Below are positions 38,301 through 51,728 of a stretch of 64,000 nt of DNA, piece after piece (position 1 is the first letter of the stretch; the number at the start of each line of letters is the position of its first letter). Both the position numbers and the translations under genes were made by a program. This stretch comes from Chirona hameri. Lineage: Eukaryota > Arthropoda > Thecostraca > Balanomorpha > Balanidae. Location: positions 97,087-161,086 of the forward strand of contig JAXIVJ010000995.1 of assembly GCA_036785665.1 (NCBI GenBank). Direction: 5' to 3'. The notes under the pieces are model-generated. The model was not told the origin of the DNA. It worked only from the letters and a program-made list of their open reading frames with translations, and ran no database searches.

Positions 38301-41300
38301 CAGTGTGTCGCCGGTCTGTATCTGACTGGCGAGGCAGTGTGTCGGTACGCCGGTCTGTATCTGACTGGCGAGACAGTGTGTCGGTACGCCGGTCTGTATC
38401 TGACTGGCGAGGCAGTGTGTCGCCGGTCTGTATCTGACTGGCGAGGCAGTGTGTCGCCGGTCTGTATCTGACTGGCGAGGCAGTGTGTCGCCGGTCTGTA
38501 TCTGACTGGCGAGACAGTGTGTCGGTACGCCGGTCTGTATCTGACTGGCGAGGCAGTGTGTCGCCGGTCTGTATCTGACTGGCGAGGCAGTGTGTCGCCG
38601 GTCTGTATCTGACTGGCGAGGCAGTGTGTCGCCGGTCTGTATCTGACTGGCGAGACAGTGTGTCGGTACGCCGGTCTGTATCTGACTGGCGAGACAGTGT
38701 GTCGGTACGCCGGTCTGTATCTGACTGGCGAGACAGTGTGTCGGTACGCCGGTCTGGATCTGACTGGCGAGACAGTGTGTCGGTACGCCGGTCTGTATCT
38801 GACTGGCGAGACAGTGTGTCGCCGGTATGTATCTGACTGGCGAGGCAGTGTGTCGGTACGCCGGTCTGTATCTGACTGGCGAGGCAGTGTGTCGGTACGC
38901 CGGTCTGTATCTGACTGGCGAGACAGTGTGTCGCCGGTATGTATCTGACTGGCGAGGCAGTGTGTCGGTACGCCGGTCTGTATCTGACTGGCGAGGCAGT
39001 GTGTTGGTACGCCGGTCTGGATCTGACTGGCGAGGCAGTGTGTCGCCGGTCTGTATCTGACTGGCGAGGCAGTGTGTCGCCGGTCTGTATCTGACTGGCG
39101 AGGCAGTGTGTCGCCGGTCTGTATCTGACTAGCGAGGCAGTGTGTCGCCGGTCTGTATCTGACTGGCGAGACAGTGTGTCGGTACGCCGGTCTGTATCTG
39201 ACTGGCGAGGCAGTGTGTCGCCGGTCTGTATCTGACTGGCGAGACAGTGTGTCGGTACGCCGGTCTGTATCTGACTGGCGAGGCAGTGTGTCGCCGGTCT
39301 GTATCTGACTGGCGAGACAGTGTGTCGTCGGTCTGTATCTGACTGGCGAGGCAGTGTGTCGGTACGCCGGTCTGTATCTGACTGGCGAGGCAGTGTGTCG
39401 GTACGCCGGTCTGTATCTGACTGGTGAGACAGTGTGTCGGTACGCCGGTCTGGATCTGACTGGCGAGGCAGTGTGTCCCCGGTCTGTATCTGACTGGCGA
39501 GGCAGTGTGTCGGTACGGCGGTCTGTATCTGACTGGCGAGGCAGTGTGTCGCAGGTCTGTATCTGACTGGCGAGGCAGTGTGTCGGTACGCCGGTCTGTA
39601 TCTGACTGGCGAGACAGTGTGTCGGTACGCCGGTCTGTATCTGACTGGCGAGGCAGTGTGTCGGTACGCCGGTCTGTATCTGACTGGTGAGACAGTGTGT
39701 CGGTACGCCGGTCTGTATCTGACTGGCGAGGCAGTGTGTCCCCGGTCTGTATCTGACTGGCGAGGCAGTGTGTCGGTACGGCGGTCTGTATCTGACTGGC
39801 GAGGCAGTGTGTCCCCGGTCTGTATCTGACTGGCGAGGCAGTGTGTCGGTACGGCGGTCTGTATCTGACTGGCGAGGCAGTGTGTCGCAGGTCTGTATCT
39901 GACTGGCGAGGCAGTGTGTCGGTACGCCGGTCTGTATCTGACTGGCGAGGCAGTGTGTCGGTACGCCGGTCTGTATCTGACTGGCGAGGCAGTGTGTCGG
40001 TACGCCGGTCTGTATCTGACTGGCGAGGCAGTGTGTCGGTACGCCGCTCTGGATCTGACTGGCGAGACAGTGTGTCGGTACGCCGGTCTGTATCTGACTG
40101 GCGAGACAGTGTGTCGGTACGCCGGTCTGTATCTGATTGGCGAGGCAGTGTGTCGGTACGCCGGTCTGTATCTGACTGGCTAGGCAGTGTTTCGGTACGC
40201 CGGTCTGTATCTGACTGGCGAGGCAGTGTGTCGGTACGCCGGTCTGTATCTGACTGGCGAGGCAGTGTGTCGGTACGCCGGTCTGTATCTGACTGGCGAG
40301 GCAGTGTGTCGGTACGCCGGTCTGTATCTGACTGGAGAGGCAGTGTGTCGGTACGCCGGTCTGGATCTGACTGGCGAGACAGTGTGTCGGTACGCCGGTC
40401 TGTATCTGACTGGCGAGGCAGTGTGTCGCCGGTCTGTATCTGACTGGCGAGGCAGTGTGTCGGTACGCCGGTCTGTATCTGACTGGCGAGGCAGTGTGTC
40501 GCCGGTCTGTATCTGACTGGCGAGGCAGTGTGTCGGTACGCCGGTCTGGATCTGACTGGCGAGACAGTGTGTCGGTACGCCGGTCTGTATCTGACTGGCG
40601 AGGCAGTGTGTCGCCGGTCTGTATCTGACTGGCGAGGCAGTGTGTCGCCGGTCTGTATCTGACTGGCGAGGCAGTGTGTCGCCGGTCTGTATCTGACTGG
40701 CGAGGCAGTGTGTCGGTACGCCGGTCTGGATCTGACTGGCGAGACAGTGTGTCGGTACGCCGGTCTGTATCTGACTGGCGAGGCAGTGTGTCGCCGGTCT
40801 GTATCTGACTGGCGAGGCAGTGTGTCGGTACGCCGGTCTGGATCTGACTGGCGAGACAGTGTGTCGGTACGCCGGTCTGTATCTGACTGGCGAGGCAGTG
40901 TGTCGCCGGTCTGTATCTGACTGGCGAGGCAGTGTGTCGCCGGTCTGTATCTGACTGGCGAGGCAGTGTGTCGCCGGTCTGTATCTGACTGGCGAGGCAG
41001 TGTGTCGCCGGTCTGTATCTGACTGGCGAGGCAGTGTGTCGCCGGTCTGTATCTGACTGGCGAGGCAGTGTGTCGCCGGTCTGTATCTGACTGGCGAGGC
41101 AGTGTGTCGGTACGCCGGTCTGTATCTGACTGGCGAGGCAGTGTGTCGCCGGTCTTTATCTGACTGGCGAGGCAGTGTGTCGGTACGCCGGTCTCTATCT
41201 GACTGGCCAGACAGTGTGTCGCCGGTCTGTATCTGACTGGCGAGGCAGTGTGTCGCCGGTCTTTATCTGACTGGCGAGGCAGTGTGTCGGTACGCCGGTC

Positions 41301-43977
41301 TCTATCTGACTGGCGAGGCAGTGTGTCGCCGGTCTGTATCTGACTGGCGAGGCAGTGTGTCGCCGGTCTGTATCTGACTGCCGAGACAGTGTGTCGGTAC
41401 GCCGGTCTGTATCTGACTGGCGAGGCAGTGTGTCGCTGGTCTGTATCTGACTGGCGAGGCAGTGTGTCGCCGGTCTGTATCTGAATGGCGAGGCAGTGTG
41501 TCGCCGGTCTGTATCTAACTGGCGAGGCAGTATGTCGGTACGCCGGTCTGTATCTGACTGGCGAGGCAGTGTGTCGCCGGTCTTTATCTGACTGGCGAGG
41601 CAGTGTGTCGGTACGCCGGTCTGTATCTGACTGGCGAGGCAGTGTGTCGGTACGCCGGTCTGTATCTGACTGGCGAGACAGTGTGTCGGTACGCCGGTCT
41701 GTATCTGACTGGCGAGGCAGTGTGTCGGTACGCCGGTCTGTATCTGACTGGCGAGGCAGTGTGTCTGTACGCCGGTCTGTATCTGACTGGCGAGGCAGTG
41801 TGTCGCCGGTCTGTATCTGACTGGCGAGGCAGTGTGTCGCCGGTCTGTATCTGACTGGCGAGGCAGTGTGTCGCCGGTCTGTATCTGACTGGCGAGGCAG
41901 TGTGTCGGTACGCCGGTCTGTATCTGACTGGCGAGACAGTGTGTCGGTACGCCGGTCTGTATCTGACTGGCGAGGCAGTGTGTCGGTACGCCGGTCTGTA
42001 TCTGACTGGCGAGGCAGTGTGTCTGTACGCCGGTCTGTATCTGACTGGCGAGGCAGTGTGTCGCCGGTCTGTATCTGACTGGCGAGGCAGTGTGTCGGTA
42101 CGCCGGTCTGTATCTGACTGGCGAGACAGTGTGTCGGTACGCCGGTCTGTATCTGACTGGCGAGGCAGTGTGTCGCCGGTCTGTATCTGACTGGCGAGGC
42201 AGTGTGTCGCCGGTCTGTATCTGACTGGCGAGGCAGTGTGTCGCCGGTCTGTATCTGACTGGCGAGGCAGTGTGTCGGTACGCCGGTCTGTATCTGACTG
42301 GCGAGACAGTGTGTCGGTACGCCGGTCTGTATCTGACTGGCGAGGCAGTGTGTCGCCGGTCTGTATCTGACTGGCGAGGCAGTGTGTCGGTACGCCGGTC
42401 TGTATCTGACTGGCGAGACAGTGTGTCGCCGGTCTGTATCTGACTGGCGAGGCAGTGTGTCGCCGGTCTGTATCTGACTGGCGAGGCAGTGTGTCGCCGG
42501 TCTGTATCTGACTGGCGAGGCAGTGTGTCGCCGGTCTGTATCTGACTGGCGAGGCAGTGTGTCGCCGGTCTGTATCTGACTGGCGAGACAGTGTGTCGCC
42601 GGTCTGTATCTGACTGGCGAGGCAGTGTGTCGCCGGTCTGTATCTGACTGGCGAGGCAGTGTGTCGCCGGTCTGTATCTGACTGGCGAGACAGTGTGTCG
42701 GTACACCGGTCTGTATCTGACTGGCGAGGCAGTGTGTCGCCGGTCTGTATCTGACTGGCGAGGCAGTGTGTCGCCGGTCTGTATCTGACTGGCGAGGCAG
42801 TGTGTCGGTACGCCGGTATGTATCTGACTGGCGAGACAGTGTGTCGGTACGCCTGTCTGTATCTGACTGGCGAGACAGTGTGTCGGTACGCCGGTATGTA
42901 TCTGACTGGCGAGACAGTGTGTCGGTACACCGGTCTGTATCTGACTGGCGAGGCAGTGTGTCGCCGGTCTGTATCTGACTGGCGAGGCAGTGTGTCGCCG
43001 GTCTGTATCTGACTGGCGAGACAGTGTGTCGGTACACCAGTCTGTATCTGACTGGCGAGGCAGTGTGTCGCCGGTCTGTATCTGACTGGCGAGGCAGTGT
43101 GTCGCCGGTCTGTATCTGACTGGCGAGACAGTGTGTCGCCGGTCTGTATCTGACTGGCGAGACAGTGTGTCGCCGGTCTGTATCTGACTGGCGAGGCAGT
43201 GTGTTGCCGGTCTGTATCTGACTGGCGAGGCAGTGTGTCGCCGGTCTGTATCTGACTGGCGAGACAGTGTGTCGCCGGTCTGTATCTGACTGGCGAGGCA
43301 GTGTGTTGCCGGTCTGTATCTGACTGGCGAGGCAGTGTGTCGCCGGTCTGTATCTGACTGGCGAGGCAGTGTGTCGCCGGTCTGTATCTGACTGGCGAGG
43401 CAGTGTGTCGCCGGCCTGTATCTGACTGGCGAGGTAATGTGTCGGTACGCCGGTCTGTATCTGACTGGCGAGGCAGTGTGTCGCCGGTCTGTATCTGACT
43501 GGCGAGGCAGTGTGTCGCCGGTCTGTATCTGACTGGCGAGGCAGTGTGTCGCCGGTCTGTATCTGACTGGCGAGACAGTGTGTCGCCGGTCTGTATCTGA
43601 CTGGCGAGGCAGTGTGTCGCCGGTCTGTATCTGACTGGCGAGGCAGTGTGTCGCCGGTCTGTATCTGACTGGCGAGGTAATGTGTCGGTACGCCGGTCTG
43701 TATCTGACTGGCGAGGCAGTGTGTCGCCGGTCTGTATCTGACTGGCGAGGCAGTGTGTCGCCGGTCTGTATCTGACTGGCGAGGCAGTGTGTCGCCGGTC
43801 TGTATCTGACTGGCGAGGCAGTGTGTCGCCGGTCTGTATCTGACTGGCGAGACAGTGTGTCGGTACACCGGTCTGTATCTGACTGGCGAGGCAGTGTGTC
43901 GCCGGTCTGTATCTGACTGGCGAGACAGTGTGTCGGTACACCGGTCTGTATCTGACTGGCGAGGCAGTGTGTCGCCG
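29381..43977. repeat. Higher-order satellite cycle 4 with about 6-kb internal duplication
   Basis: This is the longest cycle, at about 14.6 kb, because most of its modules occur twice. Units at 30.4-32.6 kb recur at 36.2-38.4 kb with a 5725-bp shift (for example 32281 to 38006). Units at 33.4-35.8 kb recur at 39.8-42.2 kb with a 6353-bp shift (GCTAGGCAG 33826 to 40179; TCTGAATGG 35130 to 41483). The jump in shift from 5725 to 6353 bp marks a 628-bp length difference between the two halves. The tail (about 42.77-43.68 kb: GGTATG pair, TACACCAG, two GGTAATG) occurs once. Confidence 0.86.
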
Positions 43978-46900
43978 GTCTGGATCTGACTGGCGAGGCA
44001 GTGTGTCGCCGGTCTGTATCTGACTGGCGAGGCAGTGTGTCGGTACGCCGGTCTGTATCTGACTGGCAAGGCAGTGTGTCGGTACGCCGGTCTGTATCTG
44101 ACTGGCGAGGCAGTGTGTCGCCGGTCTGTATCTGACTGGCGAGGCAGTGTGTCGCCGGTCTGTATCTGACTGGCGAGACAGTGTGTCGGTACGCCGGTCT
44201 GTGTCTGACTGGCGAGGCAGTGTGTCGCCGGTCTGTATCTGACTGGCGAGGCAGTGTGTCGGTACGCCGGTCTGTATCTGACTGGCGAGGCAGTGTGTCG
44301 CCGGTCTGTATCTGACTGGCGAGGCAGTGTGTCGCCGGTCTGTATCTGACTGGCGAGACAGTGTGTCGCCGGTCTGTATCTGACTGGCGAGACAGTGTGT
44401 CGGTACGCCGGTCTGTATCTGACTGGCGAGACAGTGTGTCGCCGGTCTGTATCTGACTGGCGAGACAGTGTGTCGGTACGCCGGTCTGTGTCTGACTGGC
44501 GAGGCAGTGTGTCGCCGGTCTGTATCTGACTGGCGAGGCAGTGTGTCGGTACGCCGGTCTGTATCTGACTGGCGAGACAGTGTGTCGCCGGTCTGTATCT
44601 GACTGGCGAGACAGTGTGTCGCCGGTCTGTATCTGACTGGCGAGACAGTCTGTCGGTACGCCGGTCTGTATCTGACTGGCGAGGCAGTGTGTCGCCGGTC
44701 TGTATCTGACTGGCGAGGCAGTGTGTCGCCGGTCTGTATCTGACTGGCGAGACAGTGTGTCGGTACGCCGGTCTGTATCTGACTGGCGAGGCAGTGTGTC
44801 GCCGGTCTGTATCTGACTGGCGAGACAGTCTGTCGGTACGCCGGTCTGTATCTGACTGGCGAGACAGTGTGTCGGTACGCCGGTCTGTATCTGACTGGCG
44901 AGGCAGTGTGTCGATACGCCGGTCTGTATCTGACTGGCGAGACAGTGTGTCGTCGGTCTGTATCTGACTGGCGAGGCAGTGTGTCGGTACGCCGGTCTGT
45001 ATCTGACTGGCGAGGCAGTGTGTCGGTACGCCGGTCTGTATCTGACTGGCGAGGCAGTGTGTCGATACGCCGGTCTGTATCTGACTGGCGAGACAGTGTG
45101 TCGCCGGTCTGTATCTGACTGGCGAGGCAGTGTGTCGGTACGCCGGTCTGTATCTGACTGGCGAGACAGTGTGTCGCCGGTCTGTATCTGACTGGCGAGA
45201 CAGTGTGTCGGTACGCCGGTCTGTATCTGACTGGTGAGGCAGTGTGTCGCCGGTCTGTATCTGACTGGCGAGGCAGTGTGTCGGTACGCCGGTCTGTATC
45301 TGACTGGCGAGGCAGTGTGTCGCCGGTCTGTATCTGACTGGCGAGGAAGTGTGTCGGTACGCCGGTCTGTATCTGACTGGCGAGGCAGTGTGTCGGTACG
45401 CCGGTCTGTATCTGACTGGCGAGGCAGTGTGTCGGTACGCCGGTCTGTATCTGACTGGCGAGGAAGTGTGTCGGTACGCCGGTCTGTATCTGACTGGCGA
45501 GACAGTGTGTCGCCGGTCTGTATCTGACTGGCGAGGCAGTGTGTCGGTACGCCGGTCTGTATCTGACTGGCGAGGCAGTGTGTCGGTACGCCGGTCTGTA
45601 TCTGACTGGCGAGGCAGTGTGTCGGTACGCCGGTCTGTATCTGACTGGCGAGGCAGTGTGTCGGTACGCCGGTCTGTATCTGACTGGCGAGGCAGTGTGT
45701 CGGTACGCCGGTCTGTATCTGACTGGCGAGGCAGTGTGTCGGTACGCCGGTCTGTATCTGACTGGCGAGGCAGTGTGTCGGTACGCCGGTCTGTATCTGA
45801 CTGGCGAGGCAGTGGGTCGGTACGCCGGTCTGTATCTGACTGGCGAGGCAGTGTGTCGCCGGTCTGTATCTGACTGGCGAGGCAGTGTGTCGCCGGTCTG
45901 TATCTGACTGGCGAGGCAGTGTGTCGGTACGCCGGTCTGTATCTGACTGGCGAGGCAGTGTGTCGGTACGCCGGTCTGTATCTGACTGGCGAGGCAGTGT
46001 GTCGCCGGTCTGTATCTGACTGGCGAGGCAGTGTGTTGGTACGCCGGTCTGGATCTGACTGGCGAGGCAGTGTGTCGCCGGTCTGTATCTGACTGGCGAG
46101 GCAGTGTGTCGCCGGTCTGTATCTGACTGGCGAGGCAGTGTGTCGCCGGTCTGTATCTGACTAGCGAGGCAGTGTGTCGCCGGTCTGTATCTGACTGGCG
46201 AGACAGTGTGTCGGTACGCCGGTCTGTATCTGACTGGCGAGGCAGTGTGTCGCCGGTCTGTATCTGACTGGCGAGACAGTGTGTCGGTACGCCGGTCTGT
46301 ATCTGACTGGCGAGGCAGTGTGTCGCCGGTCTGTATCTGACTGGCGAGACAGTGTGTCGTCGGTCTGTATCTGACTGGCGAGGCAGTGTGTCGGTACGCC
46401 GGTCTGTATCTGACTGGCGAGGCAGTGTGTCGGTACGCCGGTCTGTATCTGACTGGCGAGACAGTGTGTCGGTTCGCCGGTCTGGATCTGACTGGCGAGA
46501 CAGTGTGTCGTCGGTCTGTATCTGACTGGCGAGGCAGTGTGTCGGTACGCCGGTCTGTATCTGACTGGTGAGACAGTGTGTCGGTACGCCGGTCTGTATC
46601 TGACTGGCGAGGCAGTGTGTCCCCGGTCTGTATCTGACTGGCGAGGCAGTGTGTCGGTACGGCGGTCTGTATCTGACTGGCGAGGCAGTGTGTCGCAGGT
46701 CTGTATCTGACTGGCGAGGCAGTGTGTCGGTACGCCGGTCTGTATCTGACTGGCGAGACAGTGTGTCGGTACGCCGGTCTGTATCTGACTGGCGAGGCAG
46801 TGTGTCCCCGGTCTGTATCTGACTGGCGAGGCAGTGTGTCGGTACGCCGGTCTGTATCTGACTGGCGAGGCAGTGTGTCGGTACGCCGGTCTGTATCTGA

Positions 46901-49900
46901 CTGGCGAGGCAGTGTGTCGGTACGCCGCTCTGGATCTGACTGGCGAGACAGTGTGTCGGTACGCCGGTCTGTATCTGACTGGCGAGACAGTGTGTCGGTA
47001 CGCCGGTCTGTATCTGATTGGCGAGGCAGTGTGTCGGTACGTCGGTCTGTATCTGACTGGCTAGGCAGTGTTTCGGTACGCCGGTCTGTATCTGACTGGC
47101 GAGGCAGTGTGTCGGTACGCCGGTCTGTATCTGACTGGCGAGGCAGTGTGTCGGTACGCCGGTCTGTATCTGACTGGCGAGGCAGTGTGTCGCCGGTCTT
47201 TATCTGACTGGCGAGGCAGTGTGTCGGTACGCCGGTCTCTATCTGACTGGCCAGACAGTGTGTCGCCGGTCTGTATCTGACTGGCGAGGCAGTGTGTCGC
47301 CGGTCTTTATCTGACTAACGAGGCAGTGTGTCGGTACGCCGGTCTCTATCTGACTGGCGAGGCAGTGTGTCGCCGGTCTGTATCTGACTGGCGAGGCAGT
47401 GTGTCGCCGGTCTGTATCTGACTGGCGAGACAGTGTGTCGGTACGCCGGTCTGTATCTGACTGGCGAGGCAGTGTGTCGCCGGTCTGTATCTGACTGGCG
47501 AGGCAGTGTGTCGCCGGTCTGTATCTGAATGGCGAGGCAGTGTGTCGCCGGTCTGTATCTAACTGGCGAGGCAGTGTGTCGGTACGCCGGTCTGTATCTG
47601 ACTGGCGAGGCAGTGTGTCGCCGGTCTTTATCTGACTGGCGAGGCAGTGTGTCGGTACGCCGGTCTGTATCTGACTGGCGAGGCAGTGTGTCGGTACGCC
47701 GGTCTGTATCTGACTGGCGAGACAGTGTGTCGGTACGCCGGTCTGTATCTGACTGGCGAGGCAGTGTGTCGGTACGCCGGTCTGTATCTGACTGGCGAGG
47801 CAGTGTGTCTGTACGCCGGTCTGTATCTGACTGGCGAGGCAGTGTGGCGCCGGTCTGTATCTGACTGGCGAGGCAGTGTGTCGCCGGTCTGTATCTGACT
47901 GGCGAGGCAGTGTGTCGCCGGTCTGTATCTGACTGGCGAGGCAGTGTGTCGGTACGCCGGTCTGTATCTGACTGGCGAGACAGTGTGTCGGTACGCCGGT
48001 CTGTATCTGACTGGCGAGGCAGTGTGTCGGTACGCCGGTCTGTATCTGACTGGCGAGGCAGTGTGTCTGTACGCCGGTCTGTATCTGACTGGCGAGGCAG
48101 TGTGTCGCCGGTCTGTATCTGACTGGCGAGGCAGTGTGTCGCCGGTCTGTATCTGACTGGCGAGGCAGTGTGTCGCCGGTCTGTATCTGACTGGCGAGGC
48201 AGTGTGTCGGTACGCCGGTCTGTATCTGACTGGCGAGACAGTGTGTCGGTACGCCGGTCTGTATCTGACTGGCGAGGCAGTGTGTCGCCGGTCTGTATCT
48301 GACTGGCGAGGCAGTGTGTCGCCGGTCTGTATCTGACTGGCGAGGCAGTGTGTCGCCGGTCTGTATCTGACTGGCGAGGCAGTGTGTCGGTACGCCGGTC
48401 TGTATCTGACTGGCGAGACAGTGTGTCGGTACGCCGGTCTGTATCTGACTGGCGAGACAGTGTGTCGGTACGCCGGTCTGTATCTGACTGGCGAGGCAGT
48501 GTGTCGGTACGCCGGTCTGTATCTGACTGGCGAGGCAGTGTGTCTGTACGCCGGTCTGTATCTGACTGGCGAGGCAGTGTGGCGCCGGTCTGTATCTGAC
48601 TGGCGAGGCAGTGTGTCGCCGGTCTGTATCTGACTGGCGAGGCAGTGTGTCGCCGGTCTGTATCTGACTGGCGAGGCAGTGTGTCGGTACGCCGGTCTGT
48701 ATCTGACTGGCGAGACAGTGTGTCGCCGGTCTGTATCTGACTGGCGAGGCAGTGTGTCGCCGGTCTGTATCTGACTGGCGAGGCAGTGTGTCGCCGGTCT
48801 GTATCTGACTGGCGAGGCAGTGTGTCGCCGGTCTGTATCTGACTGGCGAGGCAGTGTGTCGCCGGTCTGTATCTGACTGGCGAGACAGTGTGTCGCCGGT
48901 CTGTATCTGACTGGCGAGGCAGTGTGTCGCCGGTCTGTATCTGACTGGCGAGGCAGTGTGTCGCCGGTCTGTATCTGACTGGCGAGACAGTGTGTCGGTA
49001 CACCGGTCTGTATCTGACTGGCGAGGCAGTGTGTCGCCGGTCTGTATCTGACTGGCGAGGCAGTGTGTCGCCGGTCTGTATCTGACTGGCGAGGCAGTGT
49101 GTCGGTACGCCGGTATGTATCTGACTGGCGAGACAGTGTGTCGGTACGCCTGTCTGTATCTGACTGGCGAGACAGTGTGTCGGTACGCCGGTATGTATCT
49201 GACTGGCGAGACAGTGTGTCGGTACACCGGTCTGTATCTGACTGGCGAGGCAGTGTGTCGCCGGTCTTTATCTGACTGGCGAGGAAGTGTGTCGCCGGTC
49301 TGTATCTGACTGGCGAGACAGTGTGTCGATACACCAGTCTGTATCTGACTGGCGAGGCAGTGTGTCGCCGGTCTGTATCTGACTGGCGAGGCAGTGTGTC
49401 GCCGGTCTGTATCTGACTGGCGAGACAGTGTGTCGCCGGTCTGTATCTGACTGGCGAGACAGTGTGTCGCCGGTCTGTATCTGACTGGCGAGGCAGTGTG
49501 TTGCCGGTCTGTATCTGACTGGCGAGGCAGTGTGTCGCCGGTCTGTATCTGACTGGCGAGACAGTGTGTCGCCGGTCTGTATCTGACTGGCGAGGCAGTG
49601 TGTTGCCGGTCTGTATCTGACTGGCGAGGCAGTGTGTCGCCGGTCTGTATCTGACTGGCGAGGCAGTGTGTCGCCGGTCTGTATCTGACTGGCGAGGCAG
49701 TGTGTCGCCGGCCTGTATCTGACTGGCGAGGTAATGTGTCGGTACGCCGGTCTGTATCTGACTGGCGAGGCAGTGTGTCGCCGGTCTGTATCTGACTGGC
49801 GAGGCAGTGTGTCGGTACGCCGGTCTGTATCTGACTGGCGAGGCAGTGTGTCTGTACGCCGGTCTGTATCTGACTGGCGAGGCAGTGTGTCGCCGGTCTG

Positions 49901-51728
49901 TATCTGACTGGCGAGGCAGTGTGTCGCCGGTCTGTATCTGACTGGCGAGGCAGTGTGTCGCCGGTCTGTATCTGACTGGCGAGGCAGTGTGTCGGTACGC
50001 CGGTCTGTATCTGACTGGCGAGACAGTGTGTCGGTACGCCGGTCTGTATCTGACTGGCGAGGCAGTGTGTCGCCGGTCTGTATCTGACTGGCGAGGCAGT
50101 GTGTCGCCGGTCTGTATCTGACTGGCGAGGCAGTGTGTCGGTACGCCGGTCTGTATCTGACTGGCGAGACAGTGTGTCGCCGGTCTGTATCTGACTGGCG
50201 AGGCAGTGTGTCGCCGGTCTGTATCTGACTGGCGAGGCAGTGTGTCGCCGGTCTGTATCTGACTGGCGAGGCAGTGTGTCGCCGGTCTGTATCTGACTGG
50301 CGAGGCAGTGTGTCGCCGGTCTGTATCTGACTGGCGAGACAGTGTGTCGCCGGTCTGTATCTGACTGGCGAGGCAGTGTGTCGCCGGTCTGTATCTGACT
50401 GGCGAGGCAGTGTGTCGCCGGTCTGTATCTGACTGGCGAGACAGTGTGTCGGTACACCGGTCTGTATCTGACTGGCGAGGCAGTGTGTCGCCGGTCTGTA
50501 TCTGACTGGCGAGGCAGTGTGTCGCCGGTCTGTATCTGACTGGCGAGGCAGTGTGTCGGTACGCCGGTATGTATCTGACTGGCGAGACAGTGTGTCGGTA
50601 CGCCTGTCTGTATCTGACTGGCGAGACAGTGTGTCGGTACGCCGGTATGTATCTGACTGGCGAGACAGTGTGTCGGTACACCGGTCTGTATCTGACTGGC
50701 GAGGCAGTGTGTCGCCGGTCTTTATCTGACTGGCGAGGAAGTGTGTCGCCGGTCTGTATCTGACTGGCGAGACAGTGTGTCGATACACCAGTCTGTATCT
50801 GACTGGCGAGGCAGTGTGTCGCCGGTCTGTATCTGACTGGCGAGGCAGTGTGTCGCCGGTCTGTATCTGACTGGCGAGACAGTGTGTCGCCGGTCTGTAT
50901 CTGACTGGCGAGACAGTGTGTCGCCGGTCTGTATCTGACTGGCGAGGCAGTGTGTTGCCGGTCTGTATCTGACTGGCGAGGCAGTGTGTCGCCGGTCTGT
51001 ATCTGACTGGCGAGACAGTGTGTCGCCGGTCTGTATCTGACTGGCGAGGCAGTGTGTTGCCGGTCTGTATCTGACTGGCGAGGCAGTGTGTCGCCGGTCT
51101 GTATCTGACTGGCGAGGCAGTGTGTCGCCGGTCTGTATCTGACTGGCGAGGCAGTGTGTCGCCGGCCTGTATCTGACTGGCGAGGTAATGTGTCGGTACG
51201 CCGGTCTGTATCTGACTGGCGAGGCAGTGTGTCGCCGGTCTGTATCTGACTGGCGAGGCAGTGTGTCGCCGGTCTGTATCTGACTGGCGAGGCAGTGTGT
51301 CGCCGGTCTGTATCTGACTGGCGAGACAGTGTGTCGCCGGTCTGTATCTGACTGGCGAGGCAGTGTGTCGCCGGTCTGTATCTGACTGGCGAGGCAGTGT
51401 GTCGCCGGTCTGTATCTGACTGGCGAGGTAATGTGTCGGTACGCCGGTCTGTATCTGACTGGCGAGGCAGTGTGTCGCCGGTCTGTATCTGACTGGCGAG
51501 GCAGTGTGTCGCCGGTCTGTATCTGACTGGCGAGGCAGTGTGTCGCCGGTCTGTATCTGACTGGCGAGGCAGTGTGTCGCCGGTCTGTATCTGACTGGCG
51601 AGACAGTGTGTCGGTACACCGGTCTGTATCTGACTGGCGAGGCAGTGTGTCGCCGGTCTGTATCTGACTGGCGAGACAGTGTGTCGGTACACCGGTCTGT
51701 ATCTGACTGGCGAGGCAGTGTGTCGCCG
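43978..51728. repeat. Higher-order satellite cycle 5
   Basis: The cycle opens with GTCTGGATCTG at 43978, followed by GGCAAGGCAG, GTGTCTG, AGTGGGTCGG (45813), CTAGCGAGG (about 46163), GCTAGGCAG (47060) and TCTGAATGG (47526). Its GGTATG/GGTAATG module occurs twice with a 1454-bp shift (49063 to 50517; GGTAATG 49732 to 51186). From about 46.0 kb it matches 4.0-7.6 kb at a shift of 42009 and then 42194 bp, sharing rare variants such as GTACGTCGG and GTGTGGCGCC. Confidence 0.87.
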
